This document shows, piece by piece, positions 25,310 through 34,491 of a stretch of DNA of 38,259 nucleotides. The stretch's first letter is position 1. Every line of letters starts with the position of its first letter. The stretch is from NCBI GenBank assembly GCA_019118445.1, contig DWYY01000091.1, forward strand, positions 1 to 38,259. The letters are read 5' to 3'. The position numbers and the translations under genes were made by a program. A model generated the notes under the pieces. It saw only the letters and a list, made by a program, of their open reading frames with translations. It ran no database searches and had not been told where the DNA came from. The stretch is from Candidatus Eisenbergiella merdipullorum (GTDB lineage Bacteria; Bacillota; Clostridia; Lachnospirales; Lachnospiraceae).

Positions 25310-28300
25310 ATGAGTAACACAAATACTTCCCTTTCCGAAGGCGGAAAGTTTTACAGTCTTGGGATCGATATCGGTTCCACCACGGTAAAGATCGCCATCC
25401 TGGATGAGTCGCATCACATCCTTTTTTCCGATTATAAGAGGCATTTTGCTAATATACAGGAAACCCTGACCGAGCTTCTCAATGAAAGCTGGCAGAAGCT
25501 GGGAGATCTGACCCTTCATCCTATGATCACCGGTTCCGGCGGCCTGACGCTCGCGAACCACCTGGGCGTTCCATTTGTCCAAGAGGTCATCTCCGTTTCC
25601 ACCGCTCTGCAGGAGCTGGCCCCGAAAACGGATGTGGCGATAGAGCTTGGCGGAGAGGACGCAAAGATCATTTATTTTGAAAACGGAAACGTGGAGCAGC
25701 GCATGAACGGCATCTGCGCCGGAGGCACGGGTTCCTTTATCGACCAGATGGCTTCCCTTCTGCAGACCGATGCAGCAGGGCTGAACGAATACGCGAAAAA
25801 TTACAAGTCCCTTTACACCATCGCGGCGCGCTGCGGCGTATTTGCCAAATCAGATATCCAGCCGCTGATCAATGAAGGGGCGACCAAAGAGGATCTGGCC
25901 GCATCCATCTTCCAGGCAGTGGTCAACCAGACCATCAGCGGCCTGGCCTGCGGTAAGCCGATCCGCGGCCATGTGGCATTTCTGGGAGGGCCGCTCCATT
26001 TCCTCTCCGAACTGAAGAAGGCTTTTGTCCGCACGCTGAAGCTGGACGAGGAACATACCATTGAAACTGATAATTCCCATCTGTTTGCTGCCATCGGTTC
26101 CGCGATGAACAGCAAGGCAGAAGTCTCCTTCACCATGCAGGAAATGGTGAAAAAGCTTTCCGGCGGCATCAAGATGGAATTTGAAGTGGAACGTATGGAG
26201 CCTCTTTTTGCTTCAGAAGAAGAATATGAAGAATTCAAGGCGCGCCATGACAGCCACTGCGTCAGGACCGCTCCGCTGGAGGACTATGCGGGCAACTGCT
26301 TTCTGGGCATCGATGCGGGCAGCACCACCACGAAAGTGGCCCTGGTGGGTGAGGACGGCTCCCTGCTGTATTCCTTCTACAGCAATAACAACGGAAGTCC
26401 CCTGAAAACAGCCATCGGCGCCATTCAGGACATTTACGCAAAGCTTCCCAAGGGAGTCCGCATCGTGCGCTCCTGCTCCACCGGATACGGGGAAGCGCTG
26501 ATGAAGGCCGCCTTCCTGCTGGATGACGGCGAAGTGGAGACGGTGGCCCATTATCACGCCGCGGCCTTTTTTGACCCGCAGGTGGACTGCATCCTTGATA
26601 TCGGCGGTCAGGACATGAAATGTATCAAGATCAAGAACGGCACCGTAGACAGCGTACAGTTAAATGAAGCCTGCTCCTCCGGCTGCGGTTCCTTTATCGA
26701 GACATTTGCCAAGTCCTTAAACTACAGCGTACAGGACTTCGCCAAAGCCGCTCTTTTTGCAAAACATCCCATCGATCTGGGAACTCGCTGCACCGTTTTC
26801 ATGAATTCCAAGGTGAAGCAGGCCCAGAAGGAGGGCGCGGAGGTGGCCGATATCTCGGCCGGACTCGCCTATTCCGTCATCAAGAACGCGCTGTTCAAGG
26901 TTATCAAGGTTTCCGACGCCTCTGAGCTCGGTAAGCAGATCGTGGTTCAGGGCGGGACTTTTTATAACGACGCTGTGCTCAGGAGCTTTGAAAAGATCGC
27001 GGGATGCGAAGCGATCCGTCCTGATATCGCCGGCATCATGGGCGCGTTCGGCGCGGCTCTGATCGCGAGGGACAACTATACCACCGGATATCAGACCACC
27101 ATGCTGACCATTGACCAGATCAATTCCCTGGAATTCGAGACCAGCATGGCGAAGTGCAAGGGCTGCACCAACAACTGCCGTCTGACCATCAACCGTTTCT
27201 CCGGCGGCCGTCAGTATATTTCCGGCAACCGCTGCGAACGCGGCCTCGGAAAGCCCAAGAATCCCAGCCAGGTCCCGAACCTGTTCGAGTACAAGCTGAA
27301 GAGACTGTTTTCCTACGAGCCTCTGTCCGCAGACAAGGCATACCGCGGCCGTGTGGGAATCCCAAGGGTGCTTAACATGTACGAGAACTATCCGTTCTGG
27401 TATACTTTCTTCACTCAGCTTGGGTATCAGGTGGTGCTCTCCCCCAGCTCCACGCATGCCATTTATGAACTGGGCATCGAATCGATCCCCAGCGAATCGG
27501 AGTGCTATCCGGCCAAGCTGGCCCATGGACATGTGGCCTGGCTGATCAAGCAGGGAGTTGATTTCATCTTCTATCCTGCACTGTTCTATGAGAGGAAAGA
27601 GACGGAAGGTGCGAACAACCATTACAACTGCCCTATCGTCACATCCTATTCCGAAAACATCAAGAACAATGTGGAAGAAATCGGACGCGGCGAGGCTGTG
27701 CTGCGCAATCCCTTTATGGCGTTTACTAGTCTGGAGACCGCAACAGACGCCCTGATCAAAGAATTTAAGGAGCTTCCGGCGGAAGAAGTCCGCAGAGCGG
27801 CCGCGAAGGGCTGGGAAGAGATGGCCGCCTCCCATGAAGACATCAAGAGAAAGGGAGAAGAAGTCCTCGACTGGCTGGAAAAGAACCACAAACAGGGAAT
27901 TGTCCTGGCCGGCCGTCCCTACCATCTGGATCCAGAGATCAACCACGGCATTCCGGAGCTGATCACCTCCTACGGCCTTGCCGTGCTCACGGAGGATTCC
28001 GTTGCACATCTGGGAAAGGTGGACCGTCCGCTCATTGTATCCGACCAGTGGATGTATCACTCCAGGCTCTACGCGGCTGCGGCTTTTGTGCGCACCAGGG
28101 ACGATCTGAACCTGATCCAGCTCAATTCCTTCGGCTGCGGGCTGGACGCCGTGACAACGGATCAGGTGAACGACATTCTCTCCGGCTCCGGGAAGATCTA
28201 CACCTGCCTGAAGATCGACGAGGTGAACAACCTGGGCGCCGCCAGGATCCGTATCCGTTCCCTGCTTGCCGCTATCCGGGAAAAGGAGAAGAAGCATGAA

Positions 28301-29677
28301 AAGAGGGAGATCCATTCCACCGCGCTCAACCGTGTGGTCTTCACGGAAGAAATGCGCAAAGATTATACCATCCTCTGCCCGCAGATGTCTCCGATCCATT
28401 TTGAACTGCTGGAAGATGTTTTCAGGGTCTGCGGCTATCATCTGGAGGTCATGGACAATGACAACCGCCGCGCAGTGGACATGGGCCTGAAATATGTGAA
28501 TAATGACGCCTGTTATCCTTCCCTGATCGTAGTAGGACAGATCATGGACGCACTGCTTTCCGGAAAGTATGATGTGAACAAAGTAGCTGTAGTCATGACC
28601 CAGACTGGAGGAGGCTGCCGGGCCACCAACTATGTGGGATTCATCCGCCGTGCCCTGGAAAAGGCCGGCCTGGAACAGGTCCCCGTCATTTCCATCAATA
28701 TGGCCGGCATCGAGAGCAATCCGGGATTTAAGCTGGATCTAAATCTGCTGATCCGCGCATTATACGGCGCGGTATTCGGAGATATTTTCATGCGGTGTGT
28801 CTATCGGATGCGCCCTTATGAACTGACTCCCGGCAGCGTTGAAGCCTGCCACCGGAAGTGGGTGGAAAAATGCAGGACCTTCCTTACATCGAAACGGCCG
28901 GGTATACCCACCTTCTTCAAGATGTGCAGACAGATGATCGAAGACTTTGACAATATACCGATCTCCGACGAGCCTAAGCCCCGTGTGGGTATCGTGGGCG
29001 AGATCCTGGTGAAATTCGCGCCTGCGGCCAATAACCATCTGGTAGAGCTTCTGGAATCGGAAGGCGCGGAGGCGGTAGTTCCTGACCTGCTCGATTTTAT
29101 GTTCTACTGCTTCTATAACCAGATCTATAAAGCGGAGCATCTGGGAACCAGCAAAAAGACAGCACTTGTCGCAAAAGCGGGCATCCGTGCCATGGAATGG
29201 ATGCGCTCCGGCGCGAGAAAAGCCTTTGAAAAATCAAAGCATTTCCATGCGCCCACAAAGATAGAAACCATTGCTTCCTATGCGGAGCCCATCGTTTCCA
29301 TAGGAAACCAGACGGGTGAAGGCTGGTTCCTCACAGGAGAGATGGTGGAACTGATCAAGACCGGCACCAACAATATCGTATGCACCCAGCCCTTCGGCTG
29401 CCTGCCGAACCATGTCGTGGGGAAAGGAGTCATCAAGGAGCTGCGCAGACGCTATCCCAAATCCAATGTGGTTGCCATCGACTATGACCCCGGCGCCAGC
29501 GAGGTGAACCAGTTGAACCGGATCAAACTGATGCTTTCCACCGCTCAGAAAAACCTGAAAAAGGAGCTGGAAGAAAATGGGCAGTTGAAAGCCGTTCCCG
29601 GGAAAATGGAATCGACTGAGGAAAAGGAAACAGCCCATGAAGAAAGTATACGGGAAGATGAAAGAACTTCTGCCTGA
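25310..29677 (+). CDS. Giant 2-hydroxyacyl-CoA dehydratase activase-like ATPase
   Basis: This 1455-residue protein fuses two activase (BadF/BadG/HgdC, ASKHA-fold) repeats with a dehydratase-like C-terminal half. Repeat 1 starts [12 protein letters not shown] (near 16) and has CAGGTGSF (near 136). Repeat 2 starts [12 protein letters not shown] (near 330) and has CSSGCGSF (near 454). A cysteine-rich CKGCTNNC (near 615) follows, then a DUF2229 region (about 680-900) and a final dehydratase-subunit-like region (from about 1020, with NDACYPS and TQTGGGCRA). The conserved cysteines suggest one or more iron-sulfur clusters. Known activases use ATP to inject an electron into a dehydratase; this fused form has no assigned substrate. 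It is a single-gene unit with its own promoter. Confidence 0.92.
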   Translation: MSNTNTSLSEGGKFYSLGIDIGSTTVKIAILDESHHILFSDYKRHFANIQETLTELLNESWQKLGDLTLHPMITGSGGLTLANHLGVPFVQEVISVSTALQELAPKTDVAIELGGEDAKIIYFENGNVEQRMNGICAGGTGSFIDQMASLLQTDAAGLNEYAKNYKSLYTIAARCGVFAKSDIQPLINEGATKEDLAASIFQAVVNQTISGLACGKPIRGHVAFLGGPLHFLSELKKAFVRTLKLDEEHTIETDNSHLFAAIGSAMNSKAEVSFTMQEMVKKLSGGIKMEFEVERMEPLFASEEEYEEFKARHDSHCVRTAPLEDYAGNCFLGIDAGSTTTKVALVGEDGSLLYSFYSNNNGSPLKTAIGAIQDIYAKLPKGVRIVRSCSTGYGEALMKAAFLLDDGEVETVAHYHAAAFFDPQVDCILDIGGQDMKCIKIKNGTVDSVQLNEACSSGCGSFIETFAKSLNYSVQDFAKAALFAKHPIDLGTRCTVFMNSKVKQAQKEGAEVADISAGLAYSVIKNALFKVIKVSDASELGKQIVVQGGTFYNDAVLRSFEKIAGCEAIRPDIAGIMGAFGAALIARDNYTTGYQTTMLTIDQINSLEFETSMAKCKGCTNNCRLTINRFSGGRQYISGNRCERGLGKPKNPSQVPNLFEYKLKRLFSYEPLSADKAYRGRVGIPRVLNMYENYPFWYTFFTQLGYQVVLSPSSTHAIYELGIESIPSESECYPAKLAHGHVAWLIKQGVDFIFYPALFYERKETEGANNHYNCPIVTSYSENIKNNVEEIGRGEAVLRNPFMAFTSLETATDALIKEFKELPAEEVRRAAAKGWEEMAASHEDIKRKGEEVLDWLEKNHKQGIVLAGRPYHLDPEINHGIPELITSYGLAVLTEDSVAHLGKVDRPLIVSDQWMYHSRLYAAAAFVRTRDDLNLIQLNSFGCGLDAVTTDQVNDILSGSGKIYTCLKIDEVNNLGAARIRIRSLLAAIREKEKKHEKREIHSTALNRVVFTEEMRKDYTILCPQMSPIHFELLEDVFRVCGYHLEVMDNDNRRAVDMGLKYVNNDACYPSLIVVGQIMDALLSGKYDVNKVAVVMTQTGGGCRATNYVGFIRRALEKAGLEQVPVISINMAGIESNPGFKLDLNLLIRALYGAVFGDIFMRCVYRMRPYELTPGSVEACHRKWVEKCRTFLTSKRPGIPTFFKMCRQMIEDFDNIPISDEPKPRVGIVGEILVKFAPAANNHLVELLESEGAEAVVPDLLDFMFYCFYNQIYKAEHLGTSKKTALVAKAGIRAMEWMRSGARKAFEKSKHFHAPTKIETIASYAEPIVSIGNQTGEGWFLTGEMVELIKTGTNNIVCTQPFGCLPNHVVGKGVIKELRRRYPKSNVVAIDYDPGASEVNQLNRIKLMLSTAQKNLKKELEENGQLKAVPGKMESTEEKETAHEESIREDERTSA

Positions 29678-29726
29678 CCGGCCGGAAAAGGTACCTTTTT
29701 TGTCCGTATTTTTGTATGAATTACAG

Positions 29727-29755
29727 TTGGAAATGCCAGCGGAATGTGTTATTCT
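29727..29755 (+). promoter_or_regulatory. Promoter of the VanW-family gene
   Basis: -35 TTGGAA (29727-29732), a 17-base spacer and -10 TATTCT (29750-29755), with TG upstream of the -10, lie 46 bases ahead of the chosen start. An earlier in-frame ATG at 29744 falls within the promoter and is rejected. Confidence 0.7.
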
Positions 29756-29800
29756 GGGATTGTGCTGTTTAGAAACTACTCTGAAAGGAAAAGTAATTGC

Positions 29801-30958
29801 ATGAAAATAAGAATTGTTTCGGCTGCGCTTTCAGCCTGTCTTCTGTTGGGCACTCCTCTTCCGCTGTCAGCCGCGCAGGCTCTGCCAGTTGGCGGGATCA
29901 CGACCACGGTCTCTGACGGCAGATATATTGATTCCGGCTGGATGGGCCAAGCTCTTATCCTCACACTGAACGGTCAGAGCTGGGCGATGGGATTAAACCT
30001 TATGAGCGATTATCCCGTGTTTCTTTCTGATGACGGAGGCGTCAGGCAGTGTGTGATCGGAGACAGCGCCGTGATCGACGTTTTTCTCTCCGCTATCAAT
30101 GAACAGCTGAAAGGCCAGATTTTTAACAGTGACTCTCCGATTTTTGATACCGGAACGGGAAGCTACATCTATAATTCCGGACAGACCTATTATCAACTGA
30201 ATGACAATGTGAAGGCGTGGATCCTCACGACTCTTCAGCAGCAGTTTGCCGCGGGAAAGCCGCAGACGCTCACGCTGGAGCTGACTGACGGCTATCTGAC
30301 TCCTGTCGTGATGGAAGGCACGCTGACCTACAGCCCGGATTTTGTGCTGTCGGGGACCTGCACTACCAGCTTTTCCACCAGTTCCTCCAACCGGATCAAT
30401 AACATTGAGGTGGCGGCAGGCCATCTGAACAATATGGTCATCATGCCGGGACAGGAGGTTTCCGTCAGCGACGCCATCAAGCCGCGTACCACGGAAAACG
30501 GCTATAGATCTGCCGGAGCTTATCTGAACGGAAGAACCGTCCCCGCCATCGGCGGAGGCATCTGCCAGGTATCTTCCACCGTCTACAACGCGGTGAAAAA
30601 TTCCGGACTTACGGTGCTGGAAAGGCATCCTCACAGCATGCCCGTCCACTATCTTCCTCTTGGGCTGGATGCGGCTATTTCCGCCGGGACAAAGGATCTT
30701 CGCTTCCGTAACGACTATTCCGCTCCCGTCATCCTGCAGGCTTATACAGAAGGGAAAAATCTCATCGTAAACTGCCTGGTCTGGAACCATGATCTGAATG
30801 GGCGCACTTTTAAGCTATGGTCGAAGGAAACGGGAAGTCTTTCCGCCAAAACCTATTTCACCACCTATCAGGACGGCGAGGAGGTCAGCACGGAATATGT
30901 CGGAGCTTCCTACTACATGGCGCCTAAGCCTGCGGATTCTGATGCGGAGGATGAATAA
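29801..30958 (+). CDS. Secreted VanW-family protein
   Basis: The 385-residue protein starts with a signal peptide (MKIRIVSAALSACLLLGTPL, cleavage near SAAQA). The C-terminal VanW domain (about 210-350) shows MPGQEVSVSDAIKPRTTENG, IGGGICQVSSTVYNAV and LERHPHSMPVHYLPLG, all family hallmarks. VanW proteins occur in vancomycin-resistance clusters and widely in Firmicutes as cell-envelope proteins; the function is not defined, and no van genes are near, so this says nothing about resistance. An acidic tail ends the protein. The start at 29801 has AAAGGA about 11 bases upstream. Single-gene unit with promoter and terminator. Confidence 0.92.
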   Translation: MKIRIVSAALSACLLLGTPLPLSAAQALPVGGITTTVSDGRYIDSGWMGQALILTLNGQSWAMGLNLMSDYPVFLSDDGGVRQCVIGDSAVIDVFLSAINEQLKGQIFNSDSPIFDTGTGSYIYNSGQTYYQLNDNVKAWILTTLQQQFAAGKPQTLTLELTDGYLTPVVMEGTLTYSPDFVLSGTCTTSFSTSSSNRINNIEVAAGHLNNMVIMPGQEVSVSDAIKPRTTENGYRSAGAYLNGRTVPAIGGGICQVSSTVYNAVKNSGLTVLERHPHSMPVHYLPLGLDAAISAGTKDLRFRNDYSAPVILQAYTEGKNLIVNCLVWNHDLNGRTFKLWSKETGSLSAKTYFTTYQDGEEVSTEYVGASYYMAPKPADSDAEDE

Positions 30959-31004
30959 ATGCTTTTTTAACGGGCCGGAAGGATTTTTGTTCTAAAAACA
31001 TTAA

Positions 31005-31056
31005 AGCCGGAGGGCCGGATGAATCCATGCGGATCATCCGGCACCCGGCTCTTTTT
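31005..31056. terminator. Terminator shared by the VanW gene and the MATE gene
   Basis: AGCCGG (31005-31010) pairs with CCGGCT (31045-31050), and inside it GCCGGATGA (31014-31022) pairs with TCATCCGGC (31034-31042). CTTTTTC follows on the plus strand. The inner stem contains the MATE stop codon, so the last bases of that gene form part of the hairpin. Confidence 0.85.
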
Positions 31057-32455
31057 CACTCTCCAACGCCTTTTTCTTCCATTTCCCGCGGCGATAGGCG
31101 ATCAACGTGATACACGCACCCAGCACCCACGAAATGAGCATGGAAATGAAAATACATTCACTTCGCCCATTCGGATACGCTTCACTTCTGGTCAGCCATG
31201 CGATCCCGTAAGCGAGGGGAACACGGATGACCACTGTGGTGATCAGAGAAATCCACATGGGTGTCATGGTATCACCCGCTCCTCTCATCACGCCGGACAG
31301 ACACTGCGTCACAGCCATCGCGATATAACCCACGGCCAAGATCCGCATCATATAAACACTCAGATTGACAAGCTCTGTGGTCTGTGTGAAAATTTCCATC
31401 AGATATCTGCCAAACAGGAGAATTCCACAGGTGATCAGCACGGATACTCCGATGGCAGTCAGTGTGCCCTCCTTTGCCCCTCTTTTCACCCGGTCATATT
31501 TTTTTGCTCCTACATTCTGTCCCGCGAAGGTGGTCAGTGCAGTACCGAAGGAAAAATTCGGCATCATGGCGAATCCGTCCACACGCATGATGATCACATT
31601 GGCGGCGATCAGCATTTCTCCGAAGCTGTTGGTCAACGACTGCACCACGATCATTGCCATGGAAAAAATGGCCTGCGTCAGCCCGGAAGGCAGTCCCAGC
31701 CGGATCATGTCCACGGCATGCTTCTTCTGCGGTTTCAGGGAAGAAAGCTTCAGTTCAAAAATGTCCTTCATTTTTGTCAGCTTGATCATGCAGAGGATCG
31801 CCGATACCGCCTGGGCGATCGCGGTAGCAAGAGATACGCCGGCAACGCCCATATCAAAGGCTGTCACAAAAAGGACATCCAGGAAGATATTCAATACCGT
31901 TGCCACCAGCAGATAGAGAAGGGCGGAAACAGAATCTCCAAGACCCCTGAGGATTCCACTCAGTATATTATAATAAGCCATTCCTGCAATACCGACGAAC
32001 AGAATTATGAGATAGGATGCGCACCAGTCGATGATGCTGTCGGGCGTGTTCAGAAGATTCAGCAGCGGGCGGACGAGAAATGGCCCGATGATCATGATCA
32101 GGACAGAAGCCACAGCTGTCAGCGTGATGCTGCAGCCGATGGAGCCTGCCAGCTCCTCCTTTTCCTTCGCGCCAAAATACTGTGAAACCATAATTCCCGC
32201 ACCTACCGAAATGCCGACAAAGAGCACAAGCAGAAGGTTCAGGATCGGGCCTGCGCTTCCGACTGCCGCGAGCGCATTATCCCCCACATATCTGCCCACC
32301 ACGATGCTGTCCACCGTGTTGTAAAGCTGTTGAGCAATATTTCCGATCAGCATGGGAATGGCAAACATCACGATTTTGCTTCCCGGTTTTCCCTCCGTCA
32401 TATCAATGGGTTCAAAAAACGCCGACAGACGGAATTTTTTCTTTTGTCCCTCCAT
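31034..32455 (-). CDS. MATE-family multidrug/cation efflux transporter
   Basis: The 473-residue protein has twelve predicted membrane segments in two halves of six. Family signatures are PMLIGNIAQQLYNTVDSIVVGRYVG near the N-terminus (shown in part: QLYNTVDSIVVGRYVG), GISVGAGIMVSQYFGAK, the mid-protein LGLPSGLTQ and FAGQNVGAKKYDRVKRG. MATE proteins export organic cations or other compounds using Na+ or H+ gradients; the substrate cannot be read from the sequence. The start at 32455 has GGAGGG five bases upstream; longer in-frame starts lie beyond the promoter. A basic 12-residue N-terminus precedes the first helix. It is transcribed from its own promoter. Confidence 0.94.
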   Translation of the reverse strand: MEGQKKKFRLSAFFEPIDMTEGKPGSKIVMFAIPMLIGNIAQQLYNTVDSIVVGRYVGDNALAAVGSAGPILNLLLVLFVGISVGAGIMVSQYFGAKEKEELAGSIGCSITLTAVASVLIMIIGPFLVRPLLNLLNTPDSIIDWCASYLIILFVGIAGMAYYNILSGILRGLGDSVSALLYLLVATVLNIFLDVLFVTAFDMGVAGVSLATAIAQAVSAILCMIKLTKMKDIFELKLSSLKPQKKHAVDMIRLGLPSGLTQAIFSMAMIVVQSLTNSFGEMLIAANVIIMRVDGFAMMPNFSFGTALTTFAGQNVGAKKYDRVKRGAKEGTLTAIGVSVLITCGILLFGRYLMEIFTQTTELVNLSVYMMRILAVGYIAMAVTQCLSGVMRGAGDTMTPMWISLITTVVIRVPLAYGIAWLTRSEAYPNGRSECIFISMLISWVLGACITLIAYRRGKWKKKALESEKEPGAG

Positions 32456-32552
32456 ATTTCCCTCCGGTTTTTCTTTTTTTCGTTTGCTGCCTGCCGGAAG
32501 GACATCCCCCTTTTCCTTCCGCATGGCAGGTCTTTTCAGCCGTACAAAAAAT

Positions 32553-32581
32553 ATTATATCGTGTTTCTGTTCAGAACGCAA
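32553..32581 (-). promoter_or_regulatory. MATE gene promoter
   Basis: On the minus strand -35 TTGCGT (32576-32581), a 17-base spacer and a perfect TATAAT (32553-32558) lie about 98 bases ahead of the MATE start, leaving an 85-90 base leader. Confidence 0.75.
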
Positions 32582-32605
32582 TTCTATCATTCTGATCTTT
32601 TCAGC

Positions 32606-32694
32606 AAAATACCGGCCCTGCCGGGCATTCCTCAAAATCCCTGTTGCGGAATGCACAGAGATATGGGGCGCCTTCAGCATGCGGCCGGTATTTT
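32606..32694. terminator. Nested inverted repeat between the coiled-coil gene and the MATE promoter
   Basis: AAAATACCGGCC (32606-32617) and GGCCGGTATTTT (32683-32694) form a perfect 12-bp stem. Inside it GCATTCC (32625-32631) pairs with GGAATGC (32648-32654). On the plus strand the outer stem ends in seven T. Read leftward it is a plausible terminator for the coiled-coil gene, though its best U-run points right, where no gene is present. Confidence 0.6.
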
Positions 32695-32739
32695 TTTGTT
32701 TTGAGCTGATCTGAGAATGGCGGAGATGCTTCCCGTTCC

Positions 32740-32985
32740 CTACGCGATATTCGCTGTCTCTGTTCCGCTCTCCTGTGCGTTAAGCTGCGCCAGTACCTCC
32801 TCCACGGAAACGCCCGCTTCATCCAGCGCGTCAGAGAGCTTTTCCAGCTCCTGCCTTTTCTTCTGATCCAGCAGTTCCTGCAATTCCACATACAGTTCCT
32901 GTGTCCTGTTTTCCAGGTTATAGATGGACTGCTGGGTTTCGCGGATTCTTTCGTCCAGCGTCAGTTTCTTCCTGCCTCTAGGCAT
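32740..32985 (-). CDS. Small coiled-coil protein of unknown function
   Basis: The 81-residue product begins MPRGRKKLTLDERIRETQQS, a basic N-terminus, then a heptad-rich coiled coil with many Glu, Leu, Gln and Lys residues, and ends with VSVEEVLAQLNAQ and a short polar tail. The layout, a basic arm plus coiled coil, is reminiscent of small nucleoid-associated or DNA-binding proteins; this is a resemblance, not an assignment. The start at 32985 has GGAGG seven bases upstream. A 17-bp palindrome lies in its leader. Confidence 0.8.
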   Translation of the reverse strand: MPRGRKKLTLDERIRETQQSIYNLENRTQELYVELQELLDQKKRQELEKLSDALDEAGVSVEEVLAQLNAQESGTETANIA

Positions 32986-33025
32986 AACATGTCCTCCTCT
33001 GCTTATTTTTCCGGGCATGAAAGAC

Positions 33026-33067
33026 GTATTTGTTCCAAATACCTCCCTGTTCCTGTATAAAAGTATA
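33026..33067 (-). promoter_or_regulatory. Leader palindrome and -10 box of the coiled-coil gene
   Basis: GTATTTG-TTC-CAAATAC (33026-33042) is a perfect 7-bp inverted repeat with 3-base centre, about 40 bases ahead of the start. Upstream is a -10 TATACT (33062-33067) with no good -35 at 17 bases. A protein bound at the palindrome would sit just past the transcription start, the classic repressor position. Confidence 0.55.
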
Positions 33068-33110
33068 TGGGGATCGGATGGAAAATATTCACAGTCAAAC
33101 TATTTATTTT

Positions 33111-34112
33111 TCAGCAGAACACATCATAATTGATCGTCCGGTAGAACATCTGCCGCACCTGCTCGAAGCTTTCCGGATGGCAGCCAAGGATCCACATCAG
33201 CTTCGTAAACACCGCCTCCAGGTTCATGTCATAGGCTTCCAAAAGGCGGAACTGCTCCTGAACGCGCTTTCCCACTTCATAGACCCCGATGTTGCTTCCC
33301 TCATAGGTCACCTGGGTGGTCATCACGACGATCTTTCCAGTCCCGTATTCCTTCATCAGGTTCTCAAATTCCTGCAGGATGCTGTCCGGGATGCCTCCCA
33401 CGCCGAAGCTTTCCACGATGATGCCGTCGTAGCGGGCAAAGATTTCCTTCAGGATGAGGGGAGAGATTCCGGGCGTGAGCTTCAAGAGAAATACTTTGGA
33501 GTCCATTTCATGATAGAAAACAGGACCTCCATCCATTTTCTTAGGTTCAATATAGCGCACCAGATGCTCGTCACGCATCACGGCAAGTTCCGGGTAATTG
33601 ATGCTGGAAAAGGCGTTATAGCTCATGCTTTTGGTTTTCTTGGCTCTTGTCCCGGCAATGATCTTGCCGCCGAATACCAGGCTGACGCCGGTGGAGGCGT
33701 CGTCCAGCGCATAGAGGATACTGTCCCTCAGGTTCATCCTCGCGTCGGAAATCTCCATTTCCAGAGGACGCTGGGAGCCTGTGAGGACGATGGGCTTGGG
33801 GGAATTCTGGATCATATAGGATAAAGCGGCCGCCGTATATGCCATAGTGTCCGTTCCATGACAGACGATGAAACCGTCATAGTTCCAATAATGCGTCTCG
33901 ATCTCTCTCGCAATCTGTTTCCAGTGAGCGCAGGTCATATTGGTGCTGTCGATGCGAAACAGGTTTCTGGCCTCCAGAGTACAGAGCTTTTCCATGTCGG
34001 GGAGCACCTGCAGGATATCCTCTGCCGTGAGCGCAGGCGCCAGCCCGTGGCTCGTCATATGGGAAGCGATGGTCCCGCCTGTGGTTAAAAGCAGTATCCG
34101 TTTTTCCGCCAT
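33111..34112 (-). CDS. ansA: Cytoplasmic L-asparaginase (type I)
   Basis: The enzyme hydrolyses asparagine to aspartate and ammonia. Both catalytic threonine motifs are present: TGGTIAS with T14 and HGTDT at residues 85-89. LTGSQRPLEMEISDARMNL is typical of the cytoplasmic AnsA class, and there is no signal peptide. The length of 333 residues is normal for type I. AAGGAG lies 12 bases upstream of the start, a rather long gap. It is the last gene of a possible four-gene leftward unit starting with the AraC regulator. The family is firm; a role in asparagine catabolism under that regulator is inference. Confidence 0.94.
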   Translation of the reverse strand: MAEKRILLLTTGGTIASHMTSHGLAPALTAEDILQVLPDMEKLCTLEARNLFRIDSTNMTCAHWKQIAREIETHYWNYDGFIVCHGTDTMAYTAAALSYMIQNSPKPIVLTGSQRPLEMEISDARMNLRDSILYALDDASTGVSLVFGGKIIAGTRAKKTKSMSYNAFSSINYPELAVMRDEHLVRYIEPKKMDGGPVFYHEMDSKVFLLKLTPGISPLILKEIFARYDGIIVESFGVGGIPDSILQEFENLMKEYGTGKIVVMTTQVTYEGSNIGVYEVGKRVQEQFRLLEAYDMNLEAVFTKLMWILGCHPESFEQVRQMFYRTINYDVFC

Positions 34113-34136
34113 TTTATCGTATTGCTCCTTTCCGGC

Positions 34137-34454
34137 TCACTTCTGCCAGGGGCGGTTTTCCTCCAGCCCCATCCGGTAGAGCTCCTGAACCTGGTCATCA
34201 TAGATGGTTTCCGGCTTGTAGGCCTTCAGCATGCGTAAAAGGTTTTCTTCCCGCGCATCCTGTGCCCGGTAACTTTCCAGTGCGGCCAGCGTACCCTGCC
34301 GCATCGCTTCCGGGGAGTCATAAATTGCCGGAGAAGCGCCTGACAGCCTGCACAGCAGACCGCAGATATAAGCCATTTCATAATTGCCGGTGATGATATT
34401 TGTTTCATGATCTGCCTTGATAATAACAGCCATCCTTGCAAGGACCGGTACCAT
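34137..34454 (-). CDS. Small protein of unknown function upstream of asparaginase
   Basis: The 105-residue product is soluble and mostly helical, beginning MVPVLARMAVIIKADHETNI and rich in Glu, Ala and Tyr, with YEMAYICGLLCRLSGASP in the middle. No signal peptide, membrane helix or known motif is evident. It has a clear AAGGAGG site seven bases before the ATG, 24 bases separate it from ansA, and it follows the CmpB-like gene by 37 bases, which supports a real gene in a unit with both. Family not recognised. Confidence 0.8.
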   Translation of the reverse strand: MVPVLARMAVIIKADHETNIITGNYEMAYICGLLCRLSGASPAIYDSPEAMRQGTLAALESYRAQDAREENLLRMLKAYKPETIYDDQVQELYRMGLEENRPWQK

Positions 34455-34491
34455 AATCTTCCTCCTTCCAGGTAAATCAAACTTCTCCGGA

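Noticed and set aside
26717-28441. 574-codon open frame antisense to the activase gene
   Set aside because: It lies wholly inside a strongly supported gene, has no ribosome site, and its translation shows no recognisable domain; long antisense frames are expected from the codon bias here.
29678-29726. Terminator after the activase gene (AAAAGGTACCTTTT near 29693)
   Set aside because: It is a palindrome with no loop bases and only weak pairing, so it was not called a terminator.
30404-30750. VanW gene as a sign of glycopeptide resistance
   Set aside because: VanW-domain proteins are widespread in Clostridia, and no vanHAX, vanRS or vanY-type genes are in the window.
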